Positions 34,086 through 41,812 of a stretch of DNA of 64,000 nucleotides are shown here, in pieces; the stretch's first letter is position 1, and each line of letters starts with the position of its first letter. The stretch is from Streptomyces sp. NL15-2K (lineage in GTDB: Bacteria; Actinomycetota; Actinomycetes; Streptomycetales; Streptomycetaceae), in the NCBI RefSeq assembly GCF_030551255.1, contig NZ_CP130630.1, forward strand, positions 9,485,001-9,549,000, in the 5' to 3' direction. Below the pieces are notes generated by a model. It did not search any database. It was not told the DNA's origin and saw only the letters and a list, made by a program, of their open reading frames with translations. The translations under genes were made by a program, and so were the position numbers.

Positions 34086-34553
34086 TCATTCGGACGGTGT
34101 CGCCGGGCCGTCGAGCAGCTCCATGAGGAAGTCGTCCCAGTTCAGACCGTCCATCTCCGCCTCGGCCGAGATGATCCGGTAGGTCGCGTCGAGCCACTCC
34201 GCCAGTGGCGCGGCGGGCACCTCGAACAAGGCCTCCACCTCCTGCGATTCGAGAAGCAGCCAGGAGGAGGGCCGCTCCCTGGGCAGTGCCGGCCACATCC
34301 GTACATCGGCGCAACCGCTCATCGACGTCAAGCCGTGATGCAGGAGCTCGCGGCCGATGCGCCAGATGAGACTCGGTCCTCGTTCCGCCAGGAACTCGAC
34401 CGTGATCATCGCGGGCATGTCCGGGTCGAAACGGAACTCCGCACGTATCGGCAGCGGAGTGAACTCGTCGAGCATCTGGTAGAGGTCCAGGAACAGCGAA
34501 GGCACAAGCTCGGGCGCCGAACCCGCCTGCAGGGGTGACTGATCGCGGTGCAT
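34086..34553 (-). CDS. SsgA-like sporulation/cell-division regulator (SALP)
   Basis: The 155-aa protein matches the SsgA/SsgB family, found in sporulating actinomycetes and involved in septum and spore-wall placement. Recognisable blocks are PLPIRAEFRFDPDMPAMITV, LIWRIGRELLHHGL, GCADVRMWPALP (family D-V-R-x-W-P) and LFEVPAAPLAEWLDATYRII. The ATG at 34553 has GGAGG 12 bases upstream; a GTG at 34595 is an alternative. Motif B copy 4 precedes it and may be part of its promoter. Confidence 0.8.
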   Translation of the reverse strand: MHRDQSPLQAGSAPELVPSLFLDLYQMLDEFTPLPIRAEFRFDPDMPAMITVEFLAERGPSLIWRIGRELLHHGLTSMSGCADVRMWPALPRERPSSWLLLESQEVEALFEVPAAPLAEWLDATYRIISAEAEMDGLNWDDFLMELLDGPATPSE

Positions 34554-34617
34554 GACAGGAGTTCCCCTCCGTCGGACGAAGTCTGCGTCTACCACTCTTC
34601 ACCGGGAACAGAACCCG

Positions 34618-34634
34618 CACATCGGTCACTTGAC
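34618..34634 (-). promoter_or_regulatory. Motif B copy 4, upstream of the SALP gene
   Basis: On the minus strand GTCAAGTGACCGATGTG is followed by GGGTTCTGT. The core GTCA-AG-TGAC is a perfect palindrome. It is the only copy in a clear promoter position, 65 bases before the SALP start. Confidence 0.45.
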
Positions 34635-34917
34635 GGTCGAAGCGCGCCTCGGCGCCGGGATGCGTCGACGGACCTCGCAGGTGTGACGTAAGTCAATGGG
34701 CTGCGTCACCGTGGCGTGGCGTTGTCTCCTGGTCACGGGACAGGACAGGAACTCCTCCCGTTCGCACGTGTGGCTCTACCGGCGGACCGCGTCCGGCCGG
34801 CAGTCGCCATCGACTACAACCGCGTCAAGGGCACGTCCCCGCTCGACTGGACCCGGCCGCAGGGCGCGGACAAGGGAGAGGCATCTGGCTGCACGTCGAC
34901 CACGGGGGCCCTGCCGC
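34635..34917. other. Intergenic with unidentified coding-like DNA
   Basis: The plus strand from about 34760 to 34870 has a G/C-biased frame (FARVALPADRVRPAVAIDYN) that I cannot assign. It runs into the peptidase fragment. This is probably more debris. Confidence 0.3.
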
Positions 34918-35095
34918 GCGTCGTAGTTGTAGACCAGCGGGTCGTGGCTGCCCACGCCCTTCTTCTGCGACAGGCCCGGCAAGGCGTCGTACTCGGCGTT
35001 GAAGCCGGGGACGGGGCCCTCGGTGCCGTAGGTGGCGACGAACGCGGTCGGGAAGCCGGCCGAGCCCCACTCGACCTTGGCCGCGCTGTTCTTCG
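34918..35095 (-). pseudogene. M20-family amidohydrolase fragment
   Basis: The minus strand encodes VEWGSAGFPTAFVATYGTEG, then GFNAEYDALPGLSQKKGVGS and HDPLVYNYDA. The G-F-N-A-E-Y-D-A-L-P stretch is typical of the N-terminal catalytic domain of M20D/AbgB-like amidohydrolases. The rest of the protein, including further metal ligands, is absent on both sides. Confidence 0.7.
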
Positions 35096-35249
35096 CCAGC
35101 CCCTCGGGGGCTCGGTGCGTGGCGGGGGAGGGCCCGGTCCTCTCGTCGTACCCGAGGGTCGTGGCGAGCATCAGTCTCGTTCCCCGGAGCGTGGGACTCA
35201 CAACGGCGATGGAGGCGCTCACCCCCGAGCCGACGGAGCGCGACGCCGG

Positions 35250-35362
35250 TGCCTACCTGGAGGCATCACCGGGTACTGCATGGGAGCTGGGCTCGCGCTG
35301 TGCTGAACGTCGAGGTGACGAAGGTGTACGACGACGAACCGGTGCTCAACACCGGCGCCTGA
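35250..35362 (+). pseudogene. Dienelactone-hydrolase elbow and unassigned tail
   Basis: GITGYCMGAGLAL (about 35266-35304) is the Cys-nucleophile elbow of dienelactone hydrolases (G-x-C-x-G). The next frame gives LNVEVTKVYDDEPVLNTGA and a stop, a G/C-biased tail I cannot place. Neither is part of an intact gene. Confidence 0.4.
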
Positions 35363-35399
35363 CATCCGAGGCCGGCTCTTCAGAAGGGCGGCCTGGCGC

Positions 35400-35578
35400 C
35401 TGTACCCCGTGTGGGCTCCGGGTCGATACGGATCGTCGCGGCCCGTGCCTCCGCGCTCGTCACGAGGGCGTCGGCCGGCCGGCCGTACTTGTCGCGGAAG
35501 ACGGCATCGAGTCCGGCGGGTGGTTCGAGATCGCGGGTCGTGAGCAGGACGTCGCGGGTGACGGCGCCCGCGGCGCTG
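35400..35578 (-). pseudogene. DUF2255-like C-terminal fragment
   Basis: GLDAVFRDKYGRPADALVTS followed by AEARAATIRIDPEP resembles the end of small DUF2255/nitroreductase-like proteins (A-F-R-x-K-Y-G-R ... A-R-x-T-x-R). It follows the XRE remnant without a start of its own. Confidence 0.4.
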
Positions 35579-35835
35579 CTGATCGTCGTCGAGGCGCAGG
35601 GCGCCGGCCAGGGTGGTGAGGACGGGGGCGGAGGCGCGCACGCGGTCCTGTTCGAGGCGGGCGTAGTAGTCCACGCTGATCGCGGCGAGTCGGGCGACCT
35701 CCTCACGGCGCAGTCCCTTGACGCTGCGTCGGAGTCCGTCCCGGGCAGGCCGCACTCCCGCGGCTTCAGCTGCGCCCGACGGGCCCTGAGAAAGGCACCG
35801 AGGTGGGAGTCAGATGTCTGTTGCGTGTTCTCCAT
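35560..35835 (-). pseudogene. N-terminal HTH half of an MmyB-type XRE regulator
   Basis: From the ATG at 35835: LGAFLRARRAQLKPRECGLP, then after a frameshift GLRREEVARLAAISVDYYAR followed by LEQDRVRASAPVLTTLAGAL. This is the HTH of Streptomyces MmyB-type regulators. The ligand-binding half is missing, whereas the fragment at 3675 is only a ligand-binding half. The one at 56010 is a third piece, so at least two different such genes have been broken up. Confidence 0.7.
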
Positions 35836-36029
35836 TGTCACACCATCGCACCGGGGACGGCACATGTGTGAGGGGGCAGGTTCTTTCCCAGGCAGTAATC
35901 TGACTCTTCCGCGGGTGGGGCAGGTGGCGGAGTGTGGAGATGTGCCCGGCAGGAAGCGGAACCTCTCGGGGTCCGCCCGCCGGGGACTCGACGCAAACAC
36001 CCGTCACCTTCTCAGAAAGAGCTGTTCTC

Positions 36030-36941
36030 ATGGCCAGGACCCGTGTCAGCTTCGACAGCGCCGGTATCGAGATCGCGACGCACCTCTACACCCCCGACAG
36101 CCCGGCTGCCGGGCGCCGCCCGGCGCTGGTGGTCGGCCACCCCGGCACGGGAGTGAAGGAGCAGACCTCCGGTACCCACGCGCAGCTGATGGCCGAGCGC
36201 GGGTTCGTCACCCTCGCCTTCGACGCCGCCCACCAGGGCGAGTCCGGCGGCCTGCCCCGCGGGCTGGAGGACCCCGCCCAGCGCGTGGAGGACTTCAAGG
36301 CCGCCGTCTCCTACCTCACCACCCGCGACGAAGTCGACCCCGGCCGCATCGGCCTGCTCGGCATCTGCGCCTCCGGCGGCTACTCGCTTGCCGCCACCGG
36401 CGGCGACCATCGCGTCAAGGCCGTCGCCGCCGTCTGCACCGCCGAACCCGCCCGCCAGTTCCGCTACGGCGCCGACGGCTCCCAGGACCCGGCCGTCTTC
36501 CGGGCTCTCCTGGACGCCGCCGCCCAGGCCCGCACCCGCGCCGCCCTCGGTGAGGACCCCGGCGTGATGACGATGTTTCCCGACACCGCCGAACAAGCGG
36601 GCGCCCTCGGCGGCGAACACGGCGTCGAGGGCTGGGAGTACTACTGCGGCCCTCGCGGCCACCACGAGCGCTCCGCGAAATACCTCGCCTGGGACAGCAT
36701 CGACAAAATGGCCTCCTGCGACGTCTTCCGCGCCGTCCCCCTCATCGCCCCCGCGTCGACGTCCTTGGTCCAGCCCGCCGCGAAGTCGGGCACACCGCTG
36801 GCGGCGGCGATGGTGGAAGCCCGCCCGTCCGGACTGACCCCCAGCGCGGCGGCGCGTTCGGCCACCGTGTCGGCGTACTCGCGCGCGGTGGTGACCACCT
36901 CGTCGAACTGCAGGTGGAAGGAGCGGAAGCGCGGCCCGTAG
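36030..36941 (+). pseudogene. Alpha/beta hydrolase truncated and fused to antisense dps
   Basis: From the ATG at 36030 about 240 residues are a convincing dienelactone-hydrolase/YcjY-like alpha/beta hydrolase: PALVVGHPGTGVKEQTSGTH (oxyanion-hole region), AFDAAHQGES, and the elbow GLLGICASGGYSLAA (Cys in place of Ser). At about 36750 the frame runs into the reverse strand of a dps gene and ends 64 codons later in Ser/Ala-rich sequence. The catalytic Asp and His of the C-terminal third are lost. The call as pseudogene is confident; residual activity is unlikely. Confidence 0.75.
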
Positions 36942-37045
36942 AGGTTCCAGTGCGCCTGCTTGGCCGCCAGGGACAGGTCGAGCAGGTCGACCAGGGTCGC
37001 CTGAAGGGCCTTCCCCGCGATCTCGCGCTCTTTGTCCCGGCTCGT
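36750..37045 (-). pseudogene. dps: Dps-type ferritin fragment
   Basis: The minus strand encodes LVDLLDLSLAAKQAHWNLYG, then FDEVVTTAREYADTVAERAA and LGVSPDGRASTIAAASGVPD. This is the ferroxidase-bearing first half of a Dps DNA-protection ferritin (K-Q-A-H-W-N, D and E ligands). Both ends are cut: no start codon upstream and no C-terminal helix, because the hydrolase above is joined tail-first at about 36750. Confidence 0.8.
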
Positions 37046-37199
37046 CCCGCGCGAGGGCGGGTTCCAACAGGGCACGGAGGGTCTGTGGGCGACGCGGCCC
37101 AGTGCCGACACTGCCTGCACTGGGCTGTCGGGCGGGTCGGTTCCGCCGGCGAGGACGGGAGCGGCTCCGCCGGCACCGGGCTCGGGCCGCCCGCGGGTG
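37046..37199. other. Junction DNA between dps and lectin fragments
   Basis: Low-complexity Pro/Arg/Gly coding-like sequence on both strands; nothing assignable. Confidence 0.3.
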
Positions 37200-37337
37200 C
37201 TGGAGCCGAGCTCCATTCGTCGTACCGTTGTCCCGTACGTCCGTGCACTTGTCGACGAGCGTGCTCACCAGGTCGTGGCGGTGGTTCAGTACGAACCGCT
37301 GCGCAGAACTCCCGTTGCAGGAAGCGAGTTCGGGGCC
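37200..37337 (-). pseudogene. Ricin-type (CBM13) lectin domain fragment
   Basis: ELASCNGSSAQRFVLNHRHD, then KCTDVRDNGTTNGARLQ, is one beta-trefoil repeat of a ricin-B-like carbohydrate-binding domain (K-C-x-D-V-x-x-x-x-T-x-x-G-x-x-x-Q). Such domains sit at the end of secreted glycosidases in Streptomyces. Here only about 46 residues survive. Confidence 0.65.
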
Positions 37338-37494
37338 CGCCGCGTCGGCCGTCGAAAGCCGTCGGCGAGCTGCACACACATACCGAGCGCGCGCATGGTC
37401 CCGCCCTTGAACGTCCACCGCTGCGCGGCGGAGTCCGAGCACTCCCGGATCATCAGGCATGTCAGCCGGCAATGCAGCTCACACATATCAACTC
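37338..37494. other. Intergenic, nothing identified
   Basis: It contains the AT-rich patch acacatatcaac just before operator A copy 9. No gene remnant was recognised. Confidence 0.3.
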
Positions 37495-37515
37495 GTCACC
37501 CCCTTGACAGGTGAC
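37495..37515 (+). promoter_or_regulatory. Operator A copy 9
   Basis: GTCACC-N9-GGTGAC extended to TCGTCACC and GGTGACGA (8-bp arms). TTGACA is the -35 box and CAAGAT, 17 bases downstream, the -10. The first start codon is 75 bases downstream, the cleanest promoter layout of the set. Confidence 0.75.
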
Positions 37516-37589
37516 GAACTCGACTGCAAGATGAACCCAGTCCCGTCGACCGACAGGACCGTCCACAATCCACGAAGTGGAGGCTGGTC

Positions 37590-37784
37590 ATGAACCAGGA
37601 AGCCACGATGGACACCGCTGCGGCGGCACGGAGTGCGCGCTTCGGCAAACTGCCCGAGCGCATCCGGTACGAGGACATGACCGAAGTGGCGGAGTCCGCG
37701 CCGAACGGCGGCGCGAACACCTCGTCCGAGGACACGGCCGCGTGGCGCACCTTCTCGTGTCTGGCCCTCGACCTGGGGCTGTAG
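37590..37784 (+). CDS. Small hypothetical protein under operator A
   Basis: The 64-aa protein (MNQEATMDTAAAARSARFGK start, AWRTFSCLALDLGL end) is acidic in the middle (RIRYEDMTEVAES). No signal peptide or family is recognised. GTGGAGG precedes the ATG. It has normal third-position G/C and a well-formed promoter, so it is likely expressed. A second small gene follows 61 bases later. A YIQYEDF stretch inside the MITE at 39207 resembles its IRYEDM segment; the meaning is unclear. Confidence 0.6.
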   Translation: MNQEATMDTAAAARSARFGKLPERIRYEDMTEVAESAPNGGANTSSEDTAAWRTFSCLALDLGL

Positions 37785-37845
37785 CACTCAGGCGCAGGTC
37801 CGTATCGCATCCATCGCCGAGCACTCAACGTCAACGGGGCAGGTC

Positions 37846-38025
37846 ATGAAGACCTACGAATACCCCCTCTTCCCGGGTCGTCCGGGCAAGGAGCAGGTGG
37901 CCCTCCAGGAGCTGTTTCGCCGATTCAACTGCAACGACCGACGGGACCCGGACCGTCAGACGGTGGAGTACACCCGCAAGACACGCCAACTGGCGGCCGC
38001 CACCTTCCTCGGCGCCGTTCTGTGA
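37846..38025 (+). CDS. Second small hypothetical protein in the operator A unit
   Basis: The 59-aa frame (MKTYEYPLFPGRPGKEQVAL, then LFRRFNCNDRRDPDRQTVEY and a hydrophobic end LAAATFLGAVL) has clear coding bias throughout. GGGGCAGG precedes the ATG. It is basic and contains one Cys. No homologue is recognised. Its position suggests co-transcription with the 37590 gene. Confidence 0.5.
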   Translation: MKTYEYPLFPGRPGKEQVALQELFRRFNCNDRRDPDRQTVEYTRKTRQLAAATFLGAVL

Positions 38026-38067
38026 CCGTCGTGTCCGAGGCGAGGGAGAGAGCGAGCAGGGCGGTCG

Positions 38068-38538
38068 TCCCTCACCGCCCGGATCGGCCACTACGCCCGC
38101 GAGACCATCACCCAGCTCGGCCCGCAGGACCGGGCGACGGCCGCCAAGGCCTCCGGCGGCGGCGAACTGCCCGACCTCGCCCTGCTGCCCGCCCCGGTGC
38201 GCACCCGGCTGGAGGGCGCCTACGGCACGCCATCGGCGACATCTTCTTGTACGTCGCTCCGGTCGCCCTGCGGTATCCCGGTCCGCGGCCGCGGCCGCGG
38301 CCGCGGTGCCGAGAGCACGCCCGTCCCGCGGGGCGCGGTCACGCTGACCTCCGTGGAGGGCCGCGTGTTGAGCCGGTCGGACGTCCGGCCCGACGGTTCC
38401 TGCACGCTGGACGCCCCGGCCACCGGACAGTACGTCCTGATCACCTCCGCCGACGGCTACCAGTCGCAGACGTCCGAGATCTCGGTGGTGGAGGAGCCGG
38501 TCGTCCATGACGTCGTGCTGACGGTTGCCACCGCCTGA
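38068..38538 (+). pseudogene. C-terminal part of an MFS drug exporter with regulatory domain
   Basis: SLTARIGHYARETITQLGPQ and PAPVRTRLEGAYG, then in a shifted frame HAIGDIFLYVAPVAL, form the last extracellular loop and helix 14 of a DHA2/EmrB-type exporter. After a GC-rich (CCGCGG)n stretch the first frame resumes with a carboxypeptidase-regulatory-like (Cna-B-type) domain: VTLTSVEGRVLSRSDVRPDG, then TGQYVLITSADGYQSQTSEI. Streptomyces DHA2 exporters with this tail are known. The twelve or so N-terminal helices are missing. Confidence 0.65.
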
Positions 38539-38643
38539 CCGGTCCGGTCAACGCGGCGCGACAGCCCCGACGACCCCGACGACACCGACGGCCCGGAGGT
38601 TTGTGTCCGGGACGCCGGCGCTCTTTCCGCTGCTCCGCGCACA

Positions 38644-38669
38644 CTTGATACGTGTGCACACGTATCAAG
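38644..38669. promoter_or_regulatory. 26-bp perfect palindrome upstream of a cupin
   Basis: CTTGATACGTGTG and CACACGTATCAAG are perfect reverse complements with no spacer. The site is AT-richer than its surroundings and 112 bases upstream of the cupin start. It is a strong operator candidate for a dimeric repressor, unrelated to operators A and the TetR sites. Confidence 0.7.
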
Positions 38670-38780
38670 ATTGGCCGACATGCACCCTTGTGTGCCTACT
38701 GAGACACATGATTGTTTGGCGTCGGAAAACCTTCTGCCTGTCTGGTCGGCTTTGATGCCTACCGACCGAAAGGACATGTG

Positions 38781-39206
38781 ATGATGGATCGCCGTTCTCT
38801 TCTCCGTACCAGCGGTGCCGCCGCGGCCGGCGCGCTCGGCGCAGCCGCTCTGTCGTCGGCCGCCGAGGCCGCGGACTCCGATCCCACCGCTGGCGTCACA
38901 CGCACCCTGCTTCAAGAGCACCCCTCGCCCGCCAAGGGCTGGGAGGCGGCGCAGACGCTCGTACAGATTCCCCGGCACAAGGAGTCGGGCCGTCACAGCC
39001 ATCCCGGCGTCGAGGTGGGATACATCATCCGCGGCGACGTCCTGATGGAGTTCGACGACCGCCCGCCGCTCCGGCTGCGCACGGGTGACCCGTTCTTCAT
39101 CCCGAACGGTGTCATCCACAACGCCCGCAACGTCGGCACGGTGACCACGATGATGCTCTCCACGTACGTGGTCGACGAGACGAAGCCCCTGGTGACCACC
39201 TACTAG
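38781..39206 (+). CDS. Tat-exported cupin protein
   Basis: The 141-aa protein begins with a twin-arginine signal (MDRRSLLRTSGAAAAGAL). A cupin follows: ESGRHSHPGVEVGYIIRGDV with two His metal ligands, and PFFIPNGVIHNARNVG with the third. GAAAGGA precedes the ATG pair. The stop codon TAG is the last three bases of CTAG, the target duplication of the adjacent MITE, so the original C-terminus may have been a few residues longer. The 26-bp palindrome probably controls it. Confidence 0.8.
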   Translation: MMDRRSLLRTSGAAAAGALGAAALSSAAEAADSDPTAGVTRTLLQEHPSPAKGWEAAQTLVQIPRHKESGRHSHPGVEVGYIIRGDVLMEFDDRPPLRLRTGDPFFIPNGVIHNARNVGTVTTMMLSTYVVDETKPLVTTY

Positions 39207-39367
39207 TGCCCCGACAGGCAACGTTCGCCCCGTCGCGACGCCCGGCACGCACTCTCGCCGCACCGGCCGAAAGCCCAAGTACATCCAGTACGAGGACTTC
39301 CGGCCGGCACGCCGAGAGCACGCACCGGACGCCGCTCCTCAACGGGCAAACGTTGCCCGTCGGGGCA
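39207..39367. mobile_element. 161-bp MITE with 19-bp inverted repeats
   Basis: The ends TGCCCCGACAGGCAACGTT and AACGTTGCCCGTCGGGGCA are inverted repeats with one mismatch, and both sides carry CTAG (39203-39206 and 39368-39371), a YTAR-type duplication as made by IS701-family transposases. There is no transposase. The interior encodes a frame with KPKYIQYEDFRPARREH that may be a captured gene piece. The element shares its right CTAG with the IS701 copy that follows. Confidence 0.75.
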
Positions 39368-39371
39368 CTAG

Positions 39372-40798
39372 TAGGACTCCGTTAGGTCTTCCGGTCGGGC
39401 CTGTTCGGGAGCATGTTGGGTTGGGTGGATGCACATGAAGTGAACCGTGTGCGGGCGAAGTTGGCGCTGTTCGTGGCGGATGTGTTCGCCTCGGTGCCGC
39501 GGAAGGACCAGCGGGCCAAGGGCGACTGCTACTTGCGCGGACTGATGCTGGACGGTCGGCGCAAGTCCATCCAGGCCATGGCCTCGCGATTACCGGACGG
39601 CAACGAGCAGAACCTGCAGCAGTTCGTGAACCAGTCCACGTGGGATCCGGTGCCGGTGCAGCGCAGGATCTGCGAACGGATGCTGCCGCTGATCGGTCCG
39701 GCGGCGTGGGTGATCGACGATGTGTCGGTGCCCAAGGACGGCCGGATGTCGGCCGGGGTGGCTCCGCAGTACTGCGGAGCGTTGGGAAAGAGAGCAAACT
39801 GCCAGGTCGCGGTCAGTATTCACGCCGCCACCGACACCGCCTCCTGCCCGCTGCAATGGCGTCTGTTCCTGCCTGAGGAGTGGGTATCGGACACCGTCCG
39901 CCGGGACCTCGCGCGGATCCCGGCGGACGTCACGCACCGCGAGAAGTGGCGCCTGGCCCTGGACATGCTCGACACGCTCGCCGGCTGGGGCATGAGGCCG
40001 CCGGCTGTGGTGGCTGACGCCGCCTACGGCACCAACGCGCATCTGCGAGCCGCATTGTCCGACCGCCAAGTCGCCTACGTGCTGGCCGTCCGCGGCGATG
40101 TGACCGCCCATCCGTTGGACGCGGAGCCTGAGGCCCCAGCCCGCAACGGGCATGTCGGCTGCTGGCCACAGCCCCGCTACCGGCATCCAGCACCGTCCTT
40201 GGCGGCCCTTGCCGCCGGCCTTGATCAAGACGCATTCACCCCGCTCACCTGGCGGCACGGCTCGAGAGGGGAGTTACGTTCCCGCTTCGCCGCCGTGCGT
40301 GTCCGTCCCGCCGGCAAGGCCGTCGAGCGCCCGATCAAAGCTGCGGCCTCGGCCGGACAGGGCTGGTGGGACGGGATCCTGCCCGACTGCTGGCTGCTGG
40401 TCGAATGGCCCTCCGGCGCCGAGGCGCCGACCGATTACTGGCTGTCCAACCTGCCGGCCGACACTCCGATCGCCGACCTGGTCCGTCTGGCGAAGGTCCG
40501 CTGGCGCATCGAGCACGACTACCGCGAACTCAAGCACGGCCTGGGCCTGGACCACTTCGAAGGGCGTTCCTGGCCGGGCTGGCACCACCACGTCACCCTC
40601 GTGACCGCCGCCCACGCCTTCCTCACCGAACAGCGCCTGGCCCCAAAAGTGCCCGGGCCGGTCTCACCCTCTACCAAGTCCTCGAGACCCTCCAGGACGT
40701 CTTGAGGTGCTGGACCGGCATCTGCACCACCTGCCACCAAACCCTGCCCACCAGGACCTACACAACGCCAAGATCGAGAAAGACCTAACGGAGTCCTA
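39372..40798 (+). mobile_element. IS701-family insertion sequence
   Basis: The 1427-bp element is bounded by perfect 19-bp inverted repeats (TAGGACTCCGTTAGGTCTT at 39372-39390, its complement at 40780-40798) and flanked by CTAG at 39368-39371 and 40799-40802. It encodes one transposase. Insertion truncates the histidine kinase gene on its right. Confidence 0.9.
39413..40705 (+). CDS. IS701-family DDE transposase with -1 frameshift signal
   Basis: The 430-aa zero-frame product has DDE-type residues in WVIDDVSVPKDG, VVADAAYGTN and RWRIEHDYRELKHGLG. At 40642-40648 the sequence C CCA AAA is a canonical -1 slippery heptamer. The zero frame then gives an odd Ser/Pro/Lys tail of about 18 residues. 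The -1 frame instead gives SARAGLTLYQVLETLQDVLR and ends at TAA 40788 within the right inverted repeat, adding about 46 residues with ordinary transposase character. Full-length protein is therefore probably made by programmed frameshifting. TTA codons are present. Confidence 0.85.
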   Translation: MLGWVDAHEVNRVRAKLALFVADVFASVPRKDQRAKGDCYLRGLMLDGRRKSIQAMASRLPDGNEQNLQQFVNQSTWDPVPVQRRICERMLPLIGPAAWVIDDVSVPKDGRMSAGVAPQYCGALGKRANCQVAVSIHAATDTASCPLQWRLFLPEEWVSDTVRRDLARIPADVTHREKWRLALDMLDTLAGWGMRPPAVVADAAYGTNAHLRAALSDRQVAYVLAVRGDVTAHPLDAEPEAPARNGHVGCWPQPRYRHPAPSLAALAAGLDQDAFTPLTWRHGSRGELRSRFAAVRVRPAGKAVERPIKAAASAGQGWWDGILPDCWLLVEWPSGAEAPTDYWLSNLPADTPIADLVRLAKVRWRIEHDYRELKHGLGLDHFEGRSWPGWHHHVTLVTAAHAFLTEQRLAPKVPGPVSPSTKSSRPSRTS

Positions 40799-41812
40799 CT
40801 AGGGCTCCTCCTCGCCTCCGACGGTGAGCTTGGTCCCGACTGACGCGCTGCCGATCGACTGGTCCAGCAGGTCGGTCGCCGCCGTCTCGGTCTCGGGGAT
40901 CATCTCCCGCGCGAGCCGCAGCCCGATCATCAGGCTGACCAGACGCTGCTGCGCCCCGTCGTGCAGGTCCCTGGCTGTACGCCGGTGCACGGCCTCGGTG
41001 TTGTCCATGATGCGTCGGCGGCTGTCCTGGAGCGAGGCCGCCATGGTGTTGAAGGAGGTGCCCAGCGCTCCGATCTCCGCCACCCTGCTGGGCGGTATCC
41101 GCATGCTCAGGTCGCCGCCCGCCAACTCCTCCGCCGCGGCCGCCGCCCCGCGCACCGGCCGTACCACCGCACGGTGCTGGAGCACGGTGAAGACGGCCAC
41201 GAGCGCGGTCGACGCCGCGAGCCCCACGGCCGCCGCGAGCACCGCCTGGCGGCTGTTGGTACCGGCGGCGTCCGTGCGCGCCGCGAGCTGCTCGCGTTCG
41301 TCCGCCGTGTACTGGTCGAACTGGGCACGCAGGGCGTCGACGCGCTGTTTGCCCTCCGTGGTCCGCTTCAGGCTGGACGCGGCTGGATCGTCCCGCCGGA
41401 CCATCTCGACCAGCGGGACCGAGTAGTCGTTCGGGAAGGATTCGACGCCCCGAGTGACCTGTTCAGCAGTGCGCCGTTGTTCCGGTGATGTGGCGCTCTC
41501 GGCGAACCGCCGCGCCTCCGCGGGGAGAGCGGTGCGCGCCTTGTGCCACGGCTGGAGAAACGTTTCCCGCTTCGTTATCACGAAGCCGCGCTGTCCTGTT
41601 TCGAGATCGAGGAGCACCTGTTCCATGGCGCCGACCTCGACGAGAGCTGTACGGGAGGCTCGTCTGGCCGAGGTGGAGCTGTTCGCGTCGGAGATCGCCC
41701 ACAGCAGGACGGCGAACGCGACACCGATCAGCAAGGCAAGCAGGCCGCTCGCCGCGACTGTGAGGCTTGTCAGCCCCAGTCGCCGACCTCTGTACTCCTG
41801 TGACGCGCTCAT
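40799..41812 (-). pseudogene. Sensor histidine kinase truncated by IS701
   Basis: The 337-residue remainder has an N-terminal membrane helix, a CHASE3-type extracellular domain (EVGAMEQVLLDLETGQRGFV), a second membrane helix, a HAMP linker (VVRPVRGAAAAAEELAGGDL) and the HisKA_3 dimerisation helix with the phospho-acceptor His (TARDLHDGAQQRLVSLMIGL). The ATPase domain is gone: the TAG stop comes from the IS701 target duplication. The missing 3' part is not on the other side of the element, so a deletion accompanied or followed insertion. No cognate response regulator is adjacent. Confidence 0.85.

Noticed and set aside
38281..38312. The (CCGCGG)n stretch looked like an origin or regulatory repeat.
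   Set aside because: It encodes the Arg/Gly linker of the MFS-regulatory-domain remnant and sits at its frame change; slippage explains it.
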